Shown here: in pieces, positions 19,693 through 31,361 of the stretch
Numbering within the stretch: the first letter of the stretch is position 1
How the letters are laid out: every line of letters begins with the position of its first letter
Assembly: GCA_036785325.1 (NCBI GenBank)
Contig: JAXIVH010000001.1
Span: 22,341,455-22,405,454 of the forward strand
Source of the DNA: Urophycis tenuis
Taxonomy: Eukaryota > Chordata > Actinopteri > Gadiformes > Phycidae
DNA length: 64,000 nucleotides
Direction of reading: 5' to 3'
Notes under the pieces: generated by a model
The model's database searches: none
Seen by the model: the letters and a program-made list of their open reading frames with translations, nothing else
What the model was told of the DNA's origin: nothing
Position numbers and translations under genes: made by a program

Positions 19693-20282
19693 CCGACGAG
19701 TCAATTTTTACGGCGAGGTCCCGCACAATGTCCCGCGGGGCATTAACCCTAGTTAATATATATTTTTTTAGTAAATAAATACATCGAGAGACTCACAGCT
19801 GGAGTGGGTTTTAATCTTTGTATTCAAGGTTGTTCCTCCTCTTTTGATTCCTCGCTGGTGGTGCGTCGTCTCCACCTAGTGGTCGTTTTGTGAAGAAGAG
19901 TTATAGAAATAGCAATAGAAATACTCTATTGTTCCCAGGTTGGGAAATTGCATTAATAGGTAAGTAATAATAATAATAACAATAATAATAGGTAATTGCA
20001 ATAGTTGGTAAGGTAATCTATATTTAATTTATTTATTTATATTTGTATGTTTATTTAGTCTATTTATTTATTCATTTTTGTTTATTTATTTATTTAGATA
20101 AAGAGGATCACAGCTGGAGTGAGTTTTTAGTCTTTGTGTTAAAGGCTGGTTGCCTTCTTTTGATTCTTCAGTGGTGGTCCATCGCCTCCATCTAGTGGTC
20201 GTTTTGTGAATAAGAGTTGGTAAGGTAATATAAATGGGTTGTGTAGAGAGCCCGTTCTTTCGATGGCCCTGGCTCGGTTAGG

Positions 20283-23040
20283 TTCGTTAGAGTTATCTCG
20301 ATGACCCCCCCCCCACCTCATCCAACGACTCGGTAGTTGAATAGGGGATCAAAGGCAGTTGCACTCGCCAATATCTAGTCATCCGCAGCTCTCTTTTCCC
20401 ATATTACCAAGAATGAAGTAAAACGAAATGGTTATCTGTCTTGTTGTGATATAACCGCTGATTTGGAGATATAGACTTGTTTTTCCTTTTCCCAAAGGTT
20501 TTCTTTGTTCCAAGATGAAGGTCAATCTAGTTTGATTGAAGGTACTTCCAATGCATTGGTATATTTACTTATTTGAATAAAGACGAGTCACAGCTGGAGT
20601 GAGACTTTTCTTTTCCATTTCTATTTTAGTATAAACGTGCTATCGAAATATTAGGACACGTCATCAGTAGTGGACCCTGGGATCATAGGGTGTTTCTGGC
20701 CATTGTCACTATACACCCTCACCCAAGGGAGGCCCCCCCGAGAGTGATCAATTCTCAAGGTGTGTCGTTTCCGAAATGGAATTGGTATTGGGTTTAAGCT
20801 TTTTTAGGAGTGATCATTTGTTGAGGTAACGTCGAGGTAAGTAAAGGTAAGTAAAACACTTTTTAGGATACATTGTTTTGGTTATGGAGAGGAGGGGGCA
20901 CATACTTACCCCCTGACCAGCACAAACCAGTTGTTAACACCGCTAGGTAGCCCTGGTTTGGCCAATCAGGGCCGGAGCTTGGTTCTTGTCCTCTGTTGGG
21001 TCCAGATGAACTAGCAGAAAACTGGGGTCACGAAGGACCGAGGCCAGCCGTGACAAAGCACTGCCTCCACGGTCCCCCAATGCAGCTATCCTCAGCGATG
21101 GGTGTCCAGACCTAGGAAAGACCAAGACCAGCCCCGACCAGCGGTGCCTTCCCAGTCGGTCCCAGGGTAGGAAAGGCCAAGGCCAGCCGCGACTAAGCAC
21201 TGCCTCCCTGGCCCCTCCAGGACCCCATGCCGAACAGCCTGTTAATAACAATTCCTGTGCCCCATACACCGTGCGACTACAGAGATTGTGTAGGGAGTTG
21301 ACCTTAGAGAAGACTCAATGGCTTACTTTCCTCACCCAAAACAACAATTTCTTGGGGTAGTCTATTCTCGCCGTAGGTACTTCGGTAATGGGTTTTTTTG
21401 TGAAAAGTTTTCCGGATGAAATGCATGCTGGGTAATTGTCTTCTTCCTCCAATATGTCAAGTGTAGGTTAAGGTTAGGGTAGATTTAGGGGTAGAGTTAG
21501 CAGTTAACCTTAACGTTAGGTTTGAAGTAAATGGGAGGGGTTGCGGTTAGGGTTAAGGTTAGGGCTGAGGTTAGGGTTAGGTATAAGGTTACGGTTTAGG
21601 GTTAAGGTTAGGGTTAAGGTTAGGGTTACGGTTAGGGCTAAGGTTAGGGCTAAGGTTAGAGTAAGGGTTAGGGTTAGCGTTACGGTTAGGGTAAGGTTAG
21701 GGGTTAGGGGTTAGGGTTAAGATGAGGGCTGAGGTTAGGGTTAAGGTTAGGGCTGAGGTTAGGGTTAGGTTTAAGGTTAGGGATAAGGTTAGGGTTGGGG
21801 TTACGGCTGAGATTGGGGTTAAGGTTAGGGTTGAGGTTAGGGTTAGTGTTATGGATAAGGTTAGGTTAAGTGTTAGGGCCAAGGTTAGGGTTAAGGTTAT
21901 GGTTAAGATTAGGGTTAGGGCTAGAATTAGGGTTAGGGCTAAGGTTAGGGTTAGGGTTATGGCTGAGGTTAGGGTTAAGGTTAGGTTTGAGGTTAGTGTT
22001 AAGGTTAGGGCCAAGGTTAGGGTTAGGGTTAAGGTTAGGGTTAGGGCTAAGGTTAGGGTTAGGGTTATGGCTGAGGCTAGGGTTAGGGCTAAAGTTAGGG
22101 CAAAGGTTAGAGTTAGGGTTAGCGTTAGAGTTAGGGTAGGGTTAGTGTTGGAGGTTAGGGTAGGCTTAGGGTTAGAGTTAGAGTAGGGGTTAGGGTTAGA
22201 GTTAGAGTAGGGGTTAGGGTTAGTGTTAAGGCTAAGGTTAGGGGTTGAGGTTAGTGTTAAGATTAGGGCCAAGGTAAGGGTTAGTGTTAGGGTTGAGTTA
22301 GGGTTAGGGCTAAGGTTAGGCCTATGGTTAGGGTTGGGGTTGAGGTTATCCCTAGGGTTAGAGTTAGAGCTAGAGATTGAGGAAGGTAGAGTCAAGGTGA
22401 GACAGTCTGTACGGACTGAACTCACCCCCGCCGGATCGGGCTAGTACACTCTATCTCCCCCAACTCCCTCATTTCCATGAGGGAAGACAGGGGAGAAGAG
22501 ATGGGAGGAGTATATATATTTAATATATATTTTTTTAGTAAATAAATACATCGAGAGACTCACCGCTGGAGTGGGTTTTAATCTTTGTATTCAAGGTTGT
22601 TCCTCCTCTTTTGATTCCTCGCTGGTGGTGCGTCGTCTCCACCTAGTGGTCGTTTTGTGAAGAAGAGTTATAGAAATAGAAATAGAAATACTCTATTGTT
22701 CCCAGGTTGGGAAATTGCATTAATAGGTAAGTAATAATAATAATAATAGGTAATTGCAATAGTTGGTAAGGTAATCTATATTTAATTTATTTATTTTTAT
22801 TTGTATATTTATTTAGTCTATTTATTTATTCATTTTTGTTTATTTATTTATTTAGATAAAGAGGATCACAGCTGGAGTGAGTTTTTAGTCTTTGTGTTAA
22901 AGGCTGGTTGCCTTCTTTTGATTCTTCAGTGGTGGTCCATCGCCTCCATCTAGTGGTCGTTTTGTGAATAACAGTTGGTAAGGTAATATAAATGGGTTGT
23001 GTAGAGAGCCCGTTCTTTCGATGGCCCTGGCTCGGTTAGG
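20283..23040 (+). repeat. Array unit 7, type A (2758 bp)
   Basis: Core 20283-21464, T 21465-22382, M 22383-23040. The C-run has ten C's. The T block lacks the usual GTTAGGGTTAGAGG step near 21695. The core has a private CACCGTGCGAC (near 21267), which removes one CpG. Confidence 0.93.
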
Positions 23041-25803
23041 TTCGTTAGAGTTATCTCGATGACCCCCCCCACCTCATCCAACGACTCGGTAGTTGAATAG
23101 GGGATCAAAGGCAGTTGCACTCGCCAATATCTAGTCATCCGCAGCTCTCTTTTCCCATATTACCAAGAATGAAGTAAAACGAAATGGTTATCTGTCTTGT
23201 TGTGATATAACCGCTGATTTGGAGATATAGACTTGTTTTTCCTTTTCCCAAAGGTTTTCTTTGTTCCAAGATGAAGGTCAATCTAGTTTGATTGAAGGTA
23301 CTTCCAATGCATTGGTATATTTACTCATTTGAATAAAGACGAGTCACAGCTGGAGTGAGACTTTTCTTTTCCATTTCTATTTTAGTATAAACGTGCTATC
23401 GAAATATTAGGACACGTCATCAGTAGTGGACCCTGGGATCATAGGGTGTTTCTGGCCATTGTCACTATACACCCTCACCCAAGGGAGGCCCCCCCGAGAG
23501 TGATCAATTCTCAAGGTGTGTCGTTTCCGAAATGGAATTGGTATTGGGTTTAAGCTTTTTTAGGAGTGATCATTTGTTGAGGTAACGTCGAGGTAAGTAA
23601 AGGTAAGTAAAACACTTTTTAGGATACATTGTTTTGGTTATGGAGAGGAGGGGGCACATACTTACCCCCTGACCAGCACAAACCAGTTGTTAACACCGCT
23701 AGGTAGCCCTGGTTTGGCCAATCAGGGCCGGAGCTTAGTTCTTGTCCTCTGTTGGGTCCAGATGAACTAGCAGAAAACTGGGGTCACGAAGGACCGAGGC
23801 CAGCCGTGACAAAGCACTGCCTCCACGGTCCCCCAATGCAGCTATCCTCAGCGATGGGTGTCCAGACCTAGGAAAGACCAAGACCAGCCCCGACCAGCGG
23901 TGCCTTCCCAGTCAGTCCCAGGGTAGGAAAGGCCAAGGCCAGCCGCGACTAAGCACTGCCTCCCTGGCCCCTCCAGGACCCCATGCCGAACAGCCTGTTA
24001 ATAACAATTCCTGTGCCCCATACACCGCGCGACTACAGAGATTGTGTAGGGAGTTGACCTTAGAGAAGACTCAATGGCTTACTTTCCTCACCCAAAACAA
24101 CAATTTCTTGGGGTAGTCTATTCTCGCCGTAGGTACTACGGTAATGGGTTTTTTTGTGAAAAGTTTTCCGGATGAAATGCATGCTGGGTAATTGTCTTCT
24201 TCCTCCAATATGTCAAGTGTAGGTTAAGGTTAGGGTAGATTTAGGGGTAGAGTTAGCAGTTAACCTTAACGTTAGGTTTGAAGTAAATGGGAGGGGTTGC
24301 GGTTAGGGTTAAGGTTAGGGCTGAGGTTAGGGTTAGGTATAAGGTTACGGTTTAGGGTTAAGGTTAGGGTTAAGGTTAGGGTTACGGTTAGGGCTAAGGT
24401 TAGAGTAAGGGTTAGGGTTAGCGTTACGGTTAGGGTAAGGTTAGGGTTAGGGTTAGAGGTTAGGGGTTAGGGGTTAGGGTTAAGATGAGGGCTGAGGTTA
24501 GGGTTAAGGTTAGGGCTGAGGTTAGGGTTAGGTTTAAGGTTAGGGATAAGGTTAGGGTTGGGGTTACGGCTGAGATTGGGGTTAAGGTTAGGGTTGAGGT
24601 TAGGGTTAGTGTTATGGATAAGGTTAGGTTAAGTGTTAGGGCCAAGGTTAGGGTTAAGGTTATGGTTAAGATTAGGGTTAGGGCTAGAATTAGGGTTAGG
24701 GCTAAGGTTAGGGTTAGGGTTATGGCTGAGGTTAGGGTTAAGGTTAGGTTTGAGGTTAGTGTTAAGGTTAGGGCCAAGGTTAGGGTTAGGGTTAAGGTTA
24801 GGGTTAGGGCTAAGGTTAGGGTTAGGGTTATGGCTGAGGCTAGGGTTAGGGCTAAAGTTAGGGCAAAGGTTAGAGTTAGGGTTAGCGTTAGAGTTAGGGT
24901 AGGGTTAGTGTTGGAGGTTAGGGTAGGCTTAGGGTTAGAGTTAGAGTAGGGGTTAGGGTTAGAGTTAGAGTAGGGGTTAGGGTTAGTGTTAAGGCTAAGG
25001 TTAGGGGTTGAGGTTAGTGTTAAGATTAGGGCCAAGGTAAGGGTTAGTGTTAGGGTTGAGTTAGGGTTAGGGCTAAGGTTAGGCCTATGGTTAGGGTTGG
25101 GGTTGAGGTTATCCCTAGGGTTAGAGTTAGAGCTAGAGATTGAGGAAGGTAGAGTCAAGGTGAGACAGTCTGTACGGACTGAACTCACCCCCGCCGGATC
25201 GGGCTAGTACACTCTATCTCCCCCAACTCCCTCATTTCCATGAGGGAAGACAGGGGAGAAGAGATGGGAGGAGTATATATATTTAATATTTTTTTTTTTA
25301 GTAAATAAATACATCGAGAGACTCACCGCTGGAGTGGGTTTTAATCTTTGTATTCAAGGTTGTTCCTCCTCTTTTGATTCCTCGCTGGTGGTGCGTCGTC
25401 TCCACCTAGTGGTCGTTTTGTGAAGAAGAGTTATAGAAATAGAAATAGAAATACTCTATTGTTCCCAGGTTGGGAAATTGCATTAATAGGTAAGTAATAA
25501 TAATAATAATAGGTAATTGCAATAGTTGGTAAGGTAATCTATATTTAATTTATTTATTTATATTTGTATATTTATTTAGTCTATTTATTTATTCATTTTT
25601 GTTTATTTATTTATTTAGATAAAGAGGATCACAGCTGGAGTGAGTTTTTAGTCTTTGTGTTAAAGGCTGGTTGCCTTCTTTTGATTCTTCAGTGGTGGTC
25701 CATCGCCTCCATCTAGTGGTCGTTTTGTGAATAACAGTTGGTAAGGTAATATAAATGGGTTGTGTAGAGAGCCCGTTCTTTCGATGGCCCTGGCTCGGTT
25801 AGG
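23041..25803 (+). repeat. Array unit 8, type A (2763 bp)
   Basis: Core 23041-24220, T 24221-25145, M 25146-25803. Several private core changes occur (GAGCTTAGTTC near 23732, GTCAGTCCC near 23912, ACTCATTTG near 23324). They create stops in the minus-strand reading frame that stays open in all other complete units, which argues against selection on that frame. It shares ACTACGGTAATG with unit 9. Confidence 0.93.
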
Positions 25804-28269
25804 TTCGTTAGAGTTATCTCGATGACCCCCCCCCACCTCATCCAACGACTCGGTAGTTGAATAGGGGATCAAAGGCAGTTGCACTCGCCAATATCTAGTC
25901 ATCCGCAGCTCTCTTTTCCCATATTACCAAGAATGAAGTAAAACGAAATGGTTATCTGTCTTGTTGTGATATAACCGCTGATTTGGAGATATAGACTTGT
26001 TTTTCCTTTTCCCAAAGGTTTTCTTTGTTCCAAGATGAAGGTCAATCTAGTTTGATTGAAGGTACTTCCAATGCATTGGTATATTTACTTATTTGAATAA
26101 AGACGAGTCACAGCTGGAGTGAGACTTTTCTTTTCCATTTCTATTTTAGTATAAACGTGCTATCGAAATATTAGGACACGTCATCAGTAGTGGACCCTGG
26201 GATCATAGGGTGTTTCTGGCCATTGTCACTATACACCCTCACCCAAGGGAGGCCCCCCCGAGAGTGATCAATTCTCAAGGTGTGTCGTTTCCGAAATGGA
26301 ATTGGTATTGGGTTTAAGCTTTTTTAGGAGTGATCATTTGTTGAGGTAACGTCGAGGTAAGTAAAGGTAAGTAAAACACTTTTTAGGATACATTGTTTTG
26401 GTTATGGAGAGGAGGGGGCACATACTTACCCCCTGACCAGCACAAACCAGTTGTTAACACCGCTAGGTAGCCCTGGTTTGGCCAATCAGGGCCGGAGCTT
26501 GGTTCTTGTCCTCTGTTGGGTCCAGATGAACTAGCAGAAAACTGGGGTCACGAAGGACCGAGGCCAGCCGTGACAAAGCACTGCCTCCACGGTCCCCCAA
26601 TGCAGCTATCCTCAGCGATGGGTGTCCAGACCTAGGAAAGACCAAGACCAGCCCCGACCAGCGGTGCCTTCCCAGTCGGTCCCAGGGTAGGAAAGGCCAA
26701 GGCCAGCCGCGACTAAGCACTGCCTCCCTGGCCCCTCCAGGACCCCATGCCGAACAGCCTGTTAATAACAATTCCTGTGCCCCATACACCGCGCGACTAC
26801 AGAGATTGTGTAGGGAGTTGACCTTAGAGAAGACTCAATGGCTTACTTTCCTCACCCAAAACAACAATTTCTTGGGGTAGTCTATTCTCGCCGTAGGTAC
26901 TACGGTAATGGGTTTTTTTGTGAAAAGTTTTCCGGATGAAATGCATGCTGGGTAATTGTCTTCTTCCTCCAATATGTCAAGTGTAGGTTAAGGTTAGGGT
27001 AGATTTAGGGGTAGAGTTAGCAGTTAACCTTAACGTTAGGTTTGAAGTAAATGGGAGGGGTTGCGGTTAGGGTTAAGGTTAGGGCTGAGGTTAGGGTTAG
27101 GTATAAGGTTACGGTTTAGGGTTAAGGTTAGGGTTAAGATTAGGGTTACGGTTAGGGCTAAGGTTAGGGCTAAGGTTAGAGTAAGGGTTAGGGTTAGCGT
27201 TACGGTTAGGGTAAGGTTAGGGTTAGGGTTAGAGGTTAGGGGTTAGGGGTTAGGGTTAAGATGAGGGCTGAGGTTAGGGTTAAGGTTAGGGCTGAGGTTA
27301 GGGCTAGGTTTAAGGTTAGGGATAAGGTTAGGGTTGGGGTTACGGCTGAGATTGGGGTTAAGGTTAGGGTTGAGGTTAGGGTTAGTGTTATGGATAAGGT
27401 TAGGTTAAGTGTTAGGGCCAAGGTTAGGGTTAAGGTTATGGTTAAGATTAGGGTTAGGGCTAGAATTAGGGTTAGGGCTAAGGTTAGGGTTAGGGTTATG
27501 GCTGAGGTTAGGGTTAAGGTTAGGTTTGAGGTTAGTGTTAAGGTTAGGGCCAAGGTTAGGGTTAGGGTTAAGGTTAAGGTTAGGGCTAAGGTTAGGGTTA
27601 GGGTTATGGCTGAGGCTAGGGTTAGGGCTAAAGTTAGGGCAAAGGTTAGAGTTAGGGTTAGCGTTAGAGTTAGGGTAGGGTTAGTGTTGGAGGTTAGGGT
27701 AGGCTTAGGGTTAGAGTTAGAGTAGGGGTTAGGGTTAGAGTTAGAGTAGGGGTTAGGGTTAGTGTTAAGGCTAAGGTTAGGGGTTGAGGTTAGTGTTAAG
27801 ATTAGGGCCAAGGTAAGGGTTAGTCTTAGGGTTGAGTTAGGGTTAGGGCTAAGGTTAGGCCTATGGTTAGGGTTGGGGTTGAGGTTATCCCTAGGGTTAG
27901 AGTTAGAGCTAGAGATTGAGGAAGGTAGAGTCAAGGTGAGACAGTCTGTACGGACTGAACTCACCCCCGCCGGATCGGGCTAGTACACTCTATCTCCCCC
28001 AACTCCCTCATTTCCATGAGGGAAGACAGGGGAGAAGAGATGGGAGGAGTATATATATTTAATATATTTTGTTTTAGTAAATAAATACATCGAGAGACTC
28101 ACCGCTGGAGTGGGTTTTAATCTTTGTATTCAAGGTTGTTCCTCCTCTTTTGATTCCTCGCTGGTGGTGCGTCGTCTCCACCTAGTGGTCGTTTTGTTAA
28201 GAAGAGTTATAGAAATAGAAATAGAAATACTCTATTGTTCCCAGGTTGGGAAATTGCATTAATAGGTAA

Positions 28270-28314
<45 letters not shown>

Positions 28315-28606
28315 GGTAATTGCAATAGTTGGTAAGGTAATCTATATTTAATTTATTTATTTATATTTGTATATTTATTTAGTCTATTTATTTATTCATT
28401 TTTGTTTATTTATTTATTTAGATAAAGAGGATCACAGCTGGAGTGAGTTTTTAGTCTTTGTGTTAAAGGCTGGTTGCCTTCTTTTGATTCTTCAGTGGTG
28501 GTCCATCGCCTCCATCTAGTGGTCGTTTTGTGAATAACAGTTGGTAAGGTAATATAAATGGGTTGTGTAGAGAGCCCGTTCTTTCGATGGCCCTGGCTCG
28601 GTTAGG
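25804..28606 (+). repeat. Array unit 9, type A with expanded TAA tract (2803 bp)
   Basis: Core 25804-26984, T 26985-27921, M 27922-28606. The TAA tract at 28271-28314 is about 44 bp against about 17 bp in unit 2. Private T-block changes include TTAAGATTAGG near 27133 and TTAGTCTTAGG near 27820. ACTACGGTAATG near 26899 is shared with unit 8. Confidence 0.93.
28271..28314 (+). repeat. Expanded (TAA)n microsatellite
   Basis: About 44 bp of perfect TAA repeats in the M block of unit 9. The same site holds 17 bp in unit 2 and AAC-interrupted tracts in units 1, 6, 10 and 11. Slippage explains most of this unit's extra length. Confidence 0.9.
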
Positions 28607-31361
28607 TTCGTTAGAGTTATCTCGATGACCCCCCCCCCACCTCATCCAACGACTCGGTAGTTGAATAGGGGATCAAAGGCAGTTGCACTCGCCAATATCT
28701 AGTCATCCGCAGCTCTCTTTTCCCATATTACCAAGAATGAAGTAAAACGAAATGGTTATCTGTCTTGTTGTGATATAACCGCTGATTTGGAGATATAGAC
28801 TTGTTTTTCCTTTTCCCAAAGGTTTTCTTTGTTCCAAGATGAAGGTCAATCTAGTTTGATTGAAGGTACTTCCAATGCATTGGTATATTTACTTATTTGA
28901 ATAAAGACGAGTCACAGCTGGAGTGAGACTTTTCTTTTCCATTTCTATTTTAGTATAAACGTGCTATCGAAATATTAGGACACGTCATCAGTAGTGGACC
29001 CTGGGATCATAGGGTGTTTCTGGCCATTGTCACTATACACCCTCACCCAAGGGAGGCCCCCCCGAGAGTGATCAATTCTCAAGGTGTGTCGTTTCCGAAA
29101 TGGAATTGGTATTGGGTTTAAGCTTTTTTAGGAGTGATCATTTGTTGAGGTAACGTCGAGGTAAGTAAAGGTAAGTAAAACACTTTTTAGGATACATTGT
29201 TTTGGTTATGGAGAGGAGGGGGCACATACTTACCCCCTGACCAGCACAAACCAGTTGTTAACACCGCTAGGTAGCCCTGGTTTGGCCAATCAGGGCCGGA
29301 GCTTGGTTCTTGTCCTCTGTTGGGTCCAGATGAACTAGCAGAAAACTGGGGTCACGAAGGACCGAGGCCAGCCGTGACAAAGCACTGCCTCCACGGTCCC
29401 CCAATGCAGCTATCCTCAGCGATGGGTGTCCAGACCTAGGAAAGACCAAGACCAGCCCCGACCAGCGGTGCCTTCCCAGTCGGTCCCAGGGTAGGAAAGG
29501 CCAAGGCCAGCCGCGACTAAGCACTGCCTCCCTGGCCCCTCCAGGACCCCATGCCGAACAGCCTGTTAATAACAATTCCTGTGCCCCATACACCGCGCGA
29601 CTACAGCGATTGTGTAGGAAGTTGACCTTAGAGAAGACTCAATGGCTTACTTTCCTCACCCAAAACAACAATTTCTTGGGGTAGTCTATTCTCGCCGTAG
29701 GTACTTCGGTAATGGGTTTTTTTGTGAAAAGTTTTCCGGATGAAATGCATGCTGGGTAATTGTCTTCTTCCTCCAATATGTCAAGTGTAGGTTAAGGTTA
29801 GGGTAGATTTAGGGGTAGAGTTAGCAGTTAACCTTAACGTTAGGTTTGAAGTAAATGGGAGGGGTTGCGGTTAGGGTTAAGGTTAGGGCTGAGGTTAGGG
29901 TTAGGTATAAGGTTACGGTTTAGGGTTAAGGTTAGGGTTACGGTTAGGGCTAAGGTTAGGGCTAAGGTTAGAGTAAGGGTTAGGGTTAGCGTTACGGTTA
30001 GGGTAAGGTTAGGGTTAGGGTTAGAGGTTAGGGGTTAGGGTTAAGATGAGGGCTGAGGTTAGGGTTAAGGTTAGGGCTGAGGTTAGGGTTAGGTTTAAGG
30101 TTAGGGATAAGGTTAGGGTTGGGGTTACGGCTGAGATTGGGGTTAAGGTTAGGGTTGAGGTTAGGGTTAGTGTTATGGATAAGGTTAGGTTAAGTGTTAG
30201 GGCCAAGGTTAGGGTTAAGGTTATGGTTAAGATTAGGGTTAGGGCTAGAATTAGGGTTAGGGCTAAGGTTAGGGTTATGGCTGAGGTTAGGGTTAAGGTT
30301 AGGTTTGAGGTTAGGGTTAAGGTTAGGGCCAAGGTTAGGGTTAGGGTTAAGGTTAGGGTTAGGGCTAAGGTTAGGGTTAGGGTTATGGCTGAGGCTAGGG
30401 TTAGGGCTAAAGTTAGGGCAAAGGTTAGAGTTAGGGTTAGCGTTAGAGTTAGGGTAGGGTTAGTGTTGGAGGTTAGGGTAGGCTTAGAGTTAGAGTAGGG
30501 GTTAGGGTTAGAGTTAGAGTAGGGGTTAGGGTTAGTGTTAAGGCTAAGGTTAGGGGTTGAGGTTAGTGTTAAGATTAGGGCCAAGGTAAGGGTTAGTGTT
30601 AGGGTTGAGTTAGGGTTAGGGCTAAGGTTAGGCCTATGGTTAGGGTTGGGGTTGAGGTTATCCCTAGGGTTAGAGTTAGAGCTAGAGATTGAGGAAGGTA
30701 GAGTCAAGGTGAGACAGTCTGTACGGACTGAACTCACCCCCGCCGGATCGGGCTAGTACACTCTATCTCCCCCAACTCCCTCATTTCCATGAGGGAAGAC
30801 AGGGGAGAAGAGATGGGAGGAGTATATATATTTAATATATATTTTTTTAGTAAATAAATACATCGAGAGACTCACAGCTGGAGTGGGTTTTAATCTTTGT
30901 ATTCAAGGTTGTTCCTCCTCTTTTGATTCCTCGCTGGTGGTGCGTCGTCTCCATCTAGTGGTCGTTTTGTGAAGAAGAGTTATAGAAATAGAAATAGAAA
31001 TACTCTATTGTTCCCAGGTTGGGAAATTGCATTAATAGGTAAGTAATAATAATAATAACAATAATAATAGGTAATTGCAATAGTTGGTAAGGTAATCTAT
31101 ATTTAATTTATTTATTTATATTTGTATATTTATTTAGTCTATTTATTTATTCATTTTTGTTTATTTATTTATTTAGATAAAGAGGATCACAGCTGGAGTG
31201 AGTTTTTAGTCTTTGTGTTAAAGGCTGGTTGCCTTCTTTTGATTCTTCAGTGGTGGTCCATCGCCTCCATCTAGTGGTCGTTTTGTGAATAACAGTTGGT
31301 AAGGTAATATAAATGGGTTGTGTAGAGAGCCCGTTCTTTTGATGGCCCTGGCTCGGTTAGG
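28607..31361 (+). repeat. Array unit 10, type A (2755 bp)
   Basis: Core 28607-29788, T 29789-30694, M 30695-31361. The T block is slightly shorter, with one AAGGTTAGGGTT step and one LG-type hexamer missing (GGCTTAGAGTTAG near 30481). The first M module has CCATCTAGTGG where most units have CCACCTAGTGG. The C-run has ten C's. Confidence 0.93.

Larger units (their letters stand above)
17350..19752 (+). mobile_element. 2.4-kb non-autonomous transposable-element-like insertion
   Basis: It interrupts the stretch that reads TATATATTTAATATATAT in other units; TTA at 17347-17349 and 19753-19755 may be a 3-bp target duplication. The left end, GGGACCGAGCC...GGTCCC, folds as a hairpin (arms GGGACC/GGTCCC and CCTGT/ACAGG, 17350-17382). 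The right end has GAGGTCCCGC and CCCGCGGGGC. From memory, sequences of this style (GGGACCGAGC...CCCTATTGTATTTG, GCGCCCCCTACAG) are dispersed in many fish genomes; the family name is not certain. No transposase frame is visible. Confidence 0.7.
15080..20282 (+). repeat. Array unit 6, type A split by a 2.4-kb insertion (5203 bp)
   Basis: Core 15080-16260, T 16261-17209, M 17210-20282. A foreign segment at 17350-19752 interrupts the TA-rich stretch of M. The C-run after the landmark has nine C's (15102-15110) instead of the usual eight. The T block has one extra 18-bp step near 16561-16590, where the AAGGTTAGGGCTGAGGTTAG motif occurs three times instead of two. Confidence 0.92.

Noticed and set aside
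17347..19756. piggyBac-type insertion at TTAA
   Set aside because: The right flank has TTAA but the left has TTAG, and the element ends (GGG... / ...CCCTAG) point the opposite way from piggyBac CCC...GGG ends.
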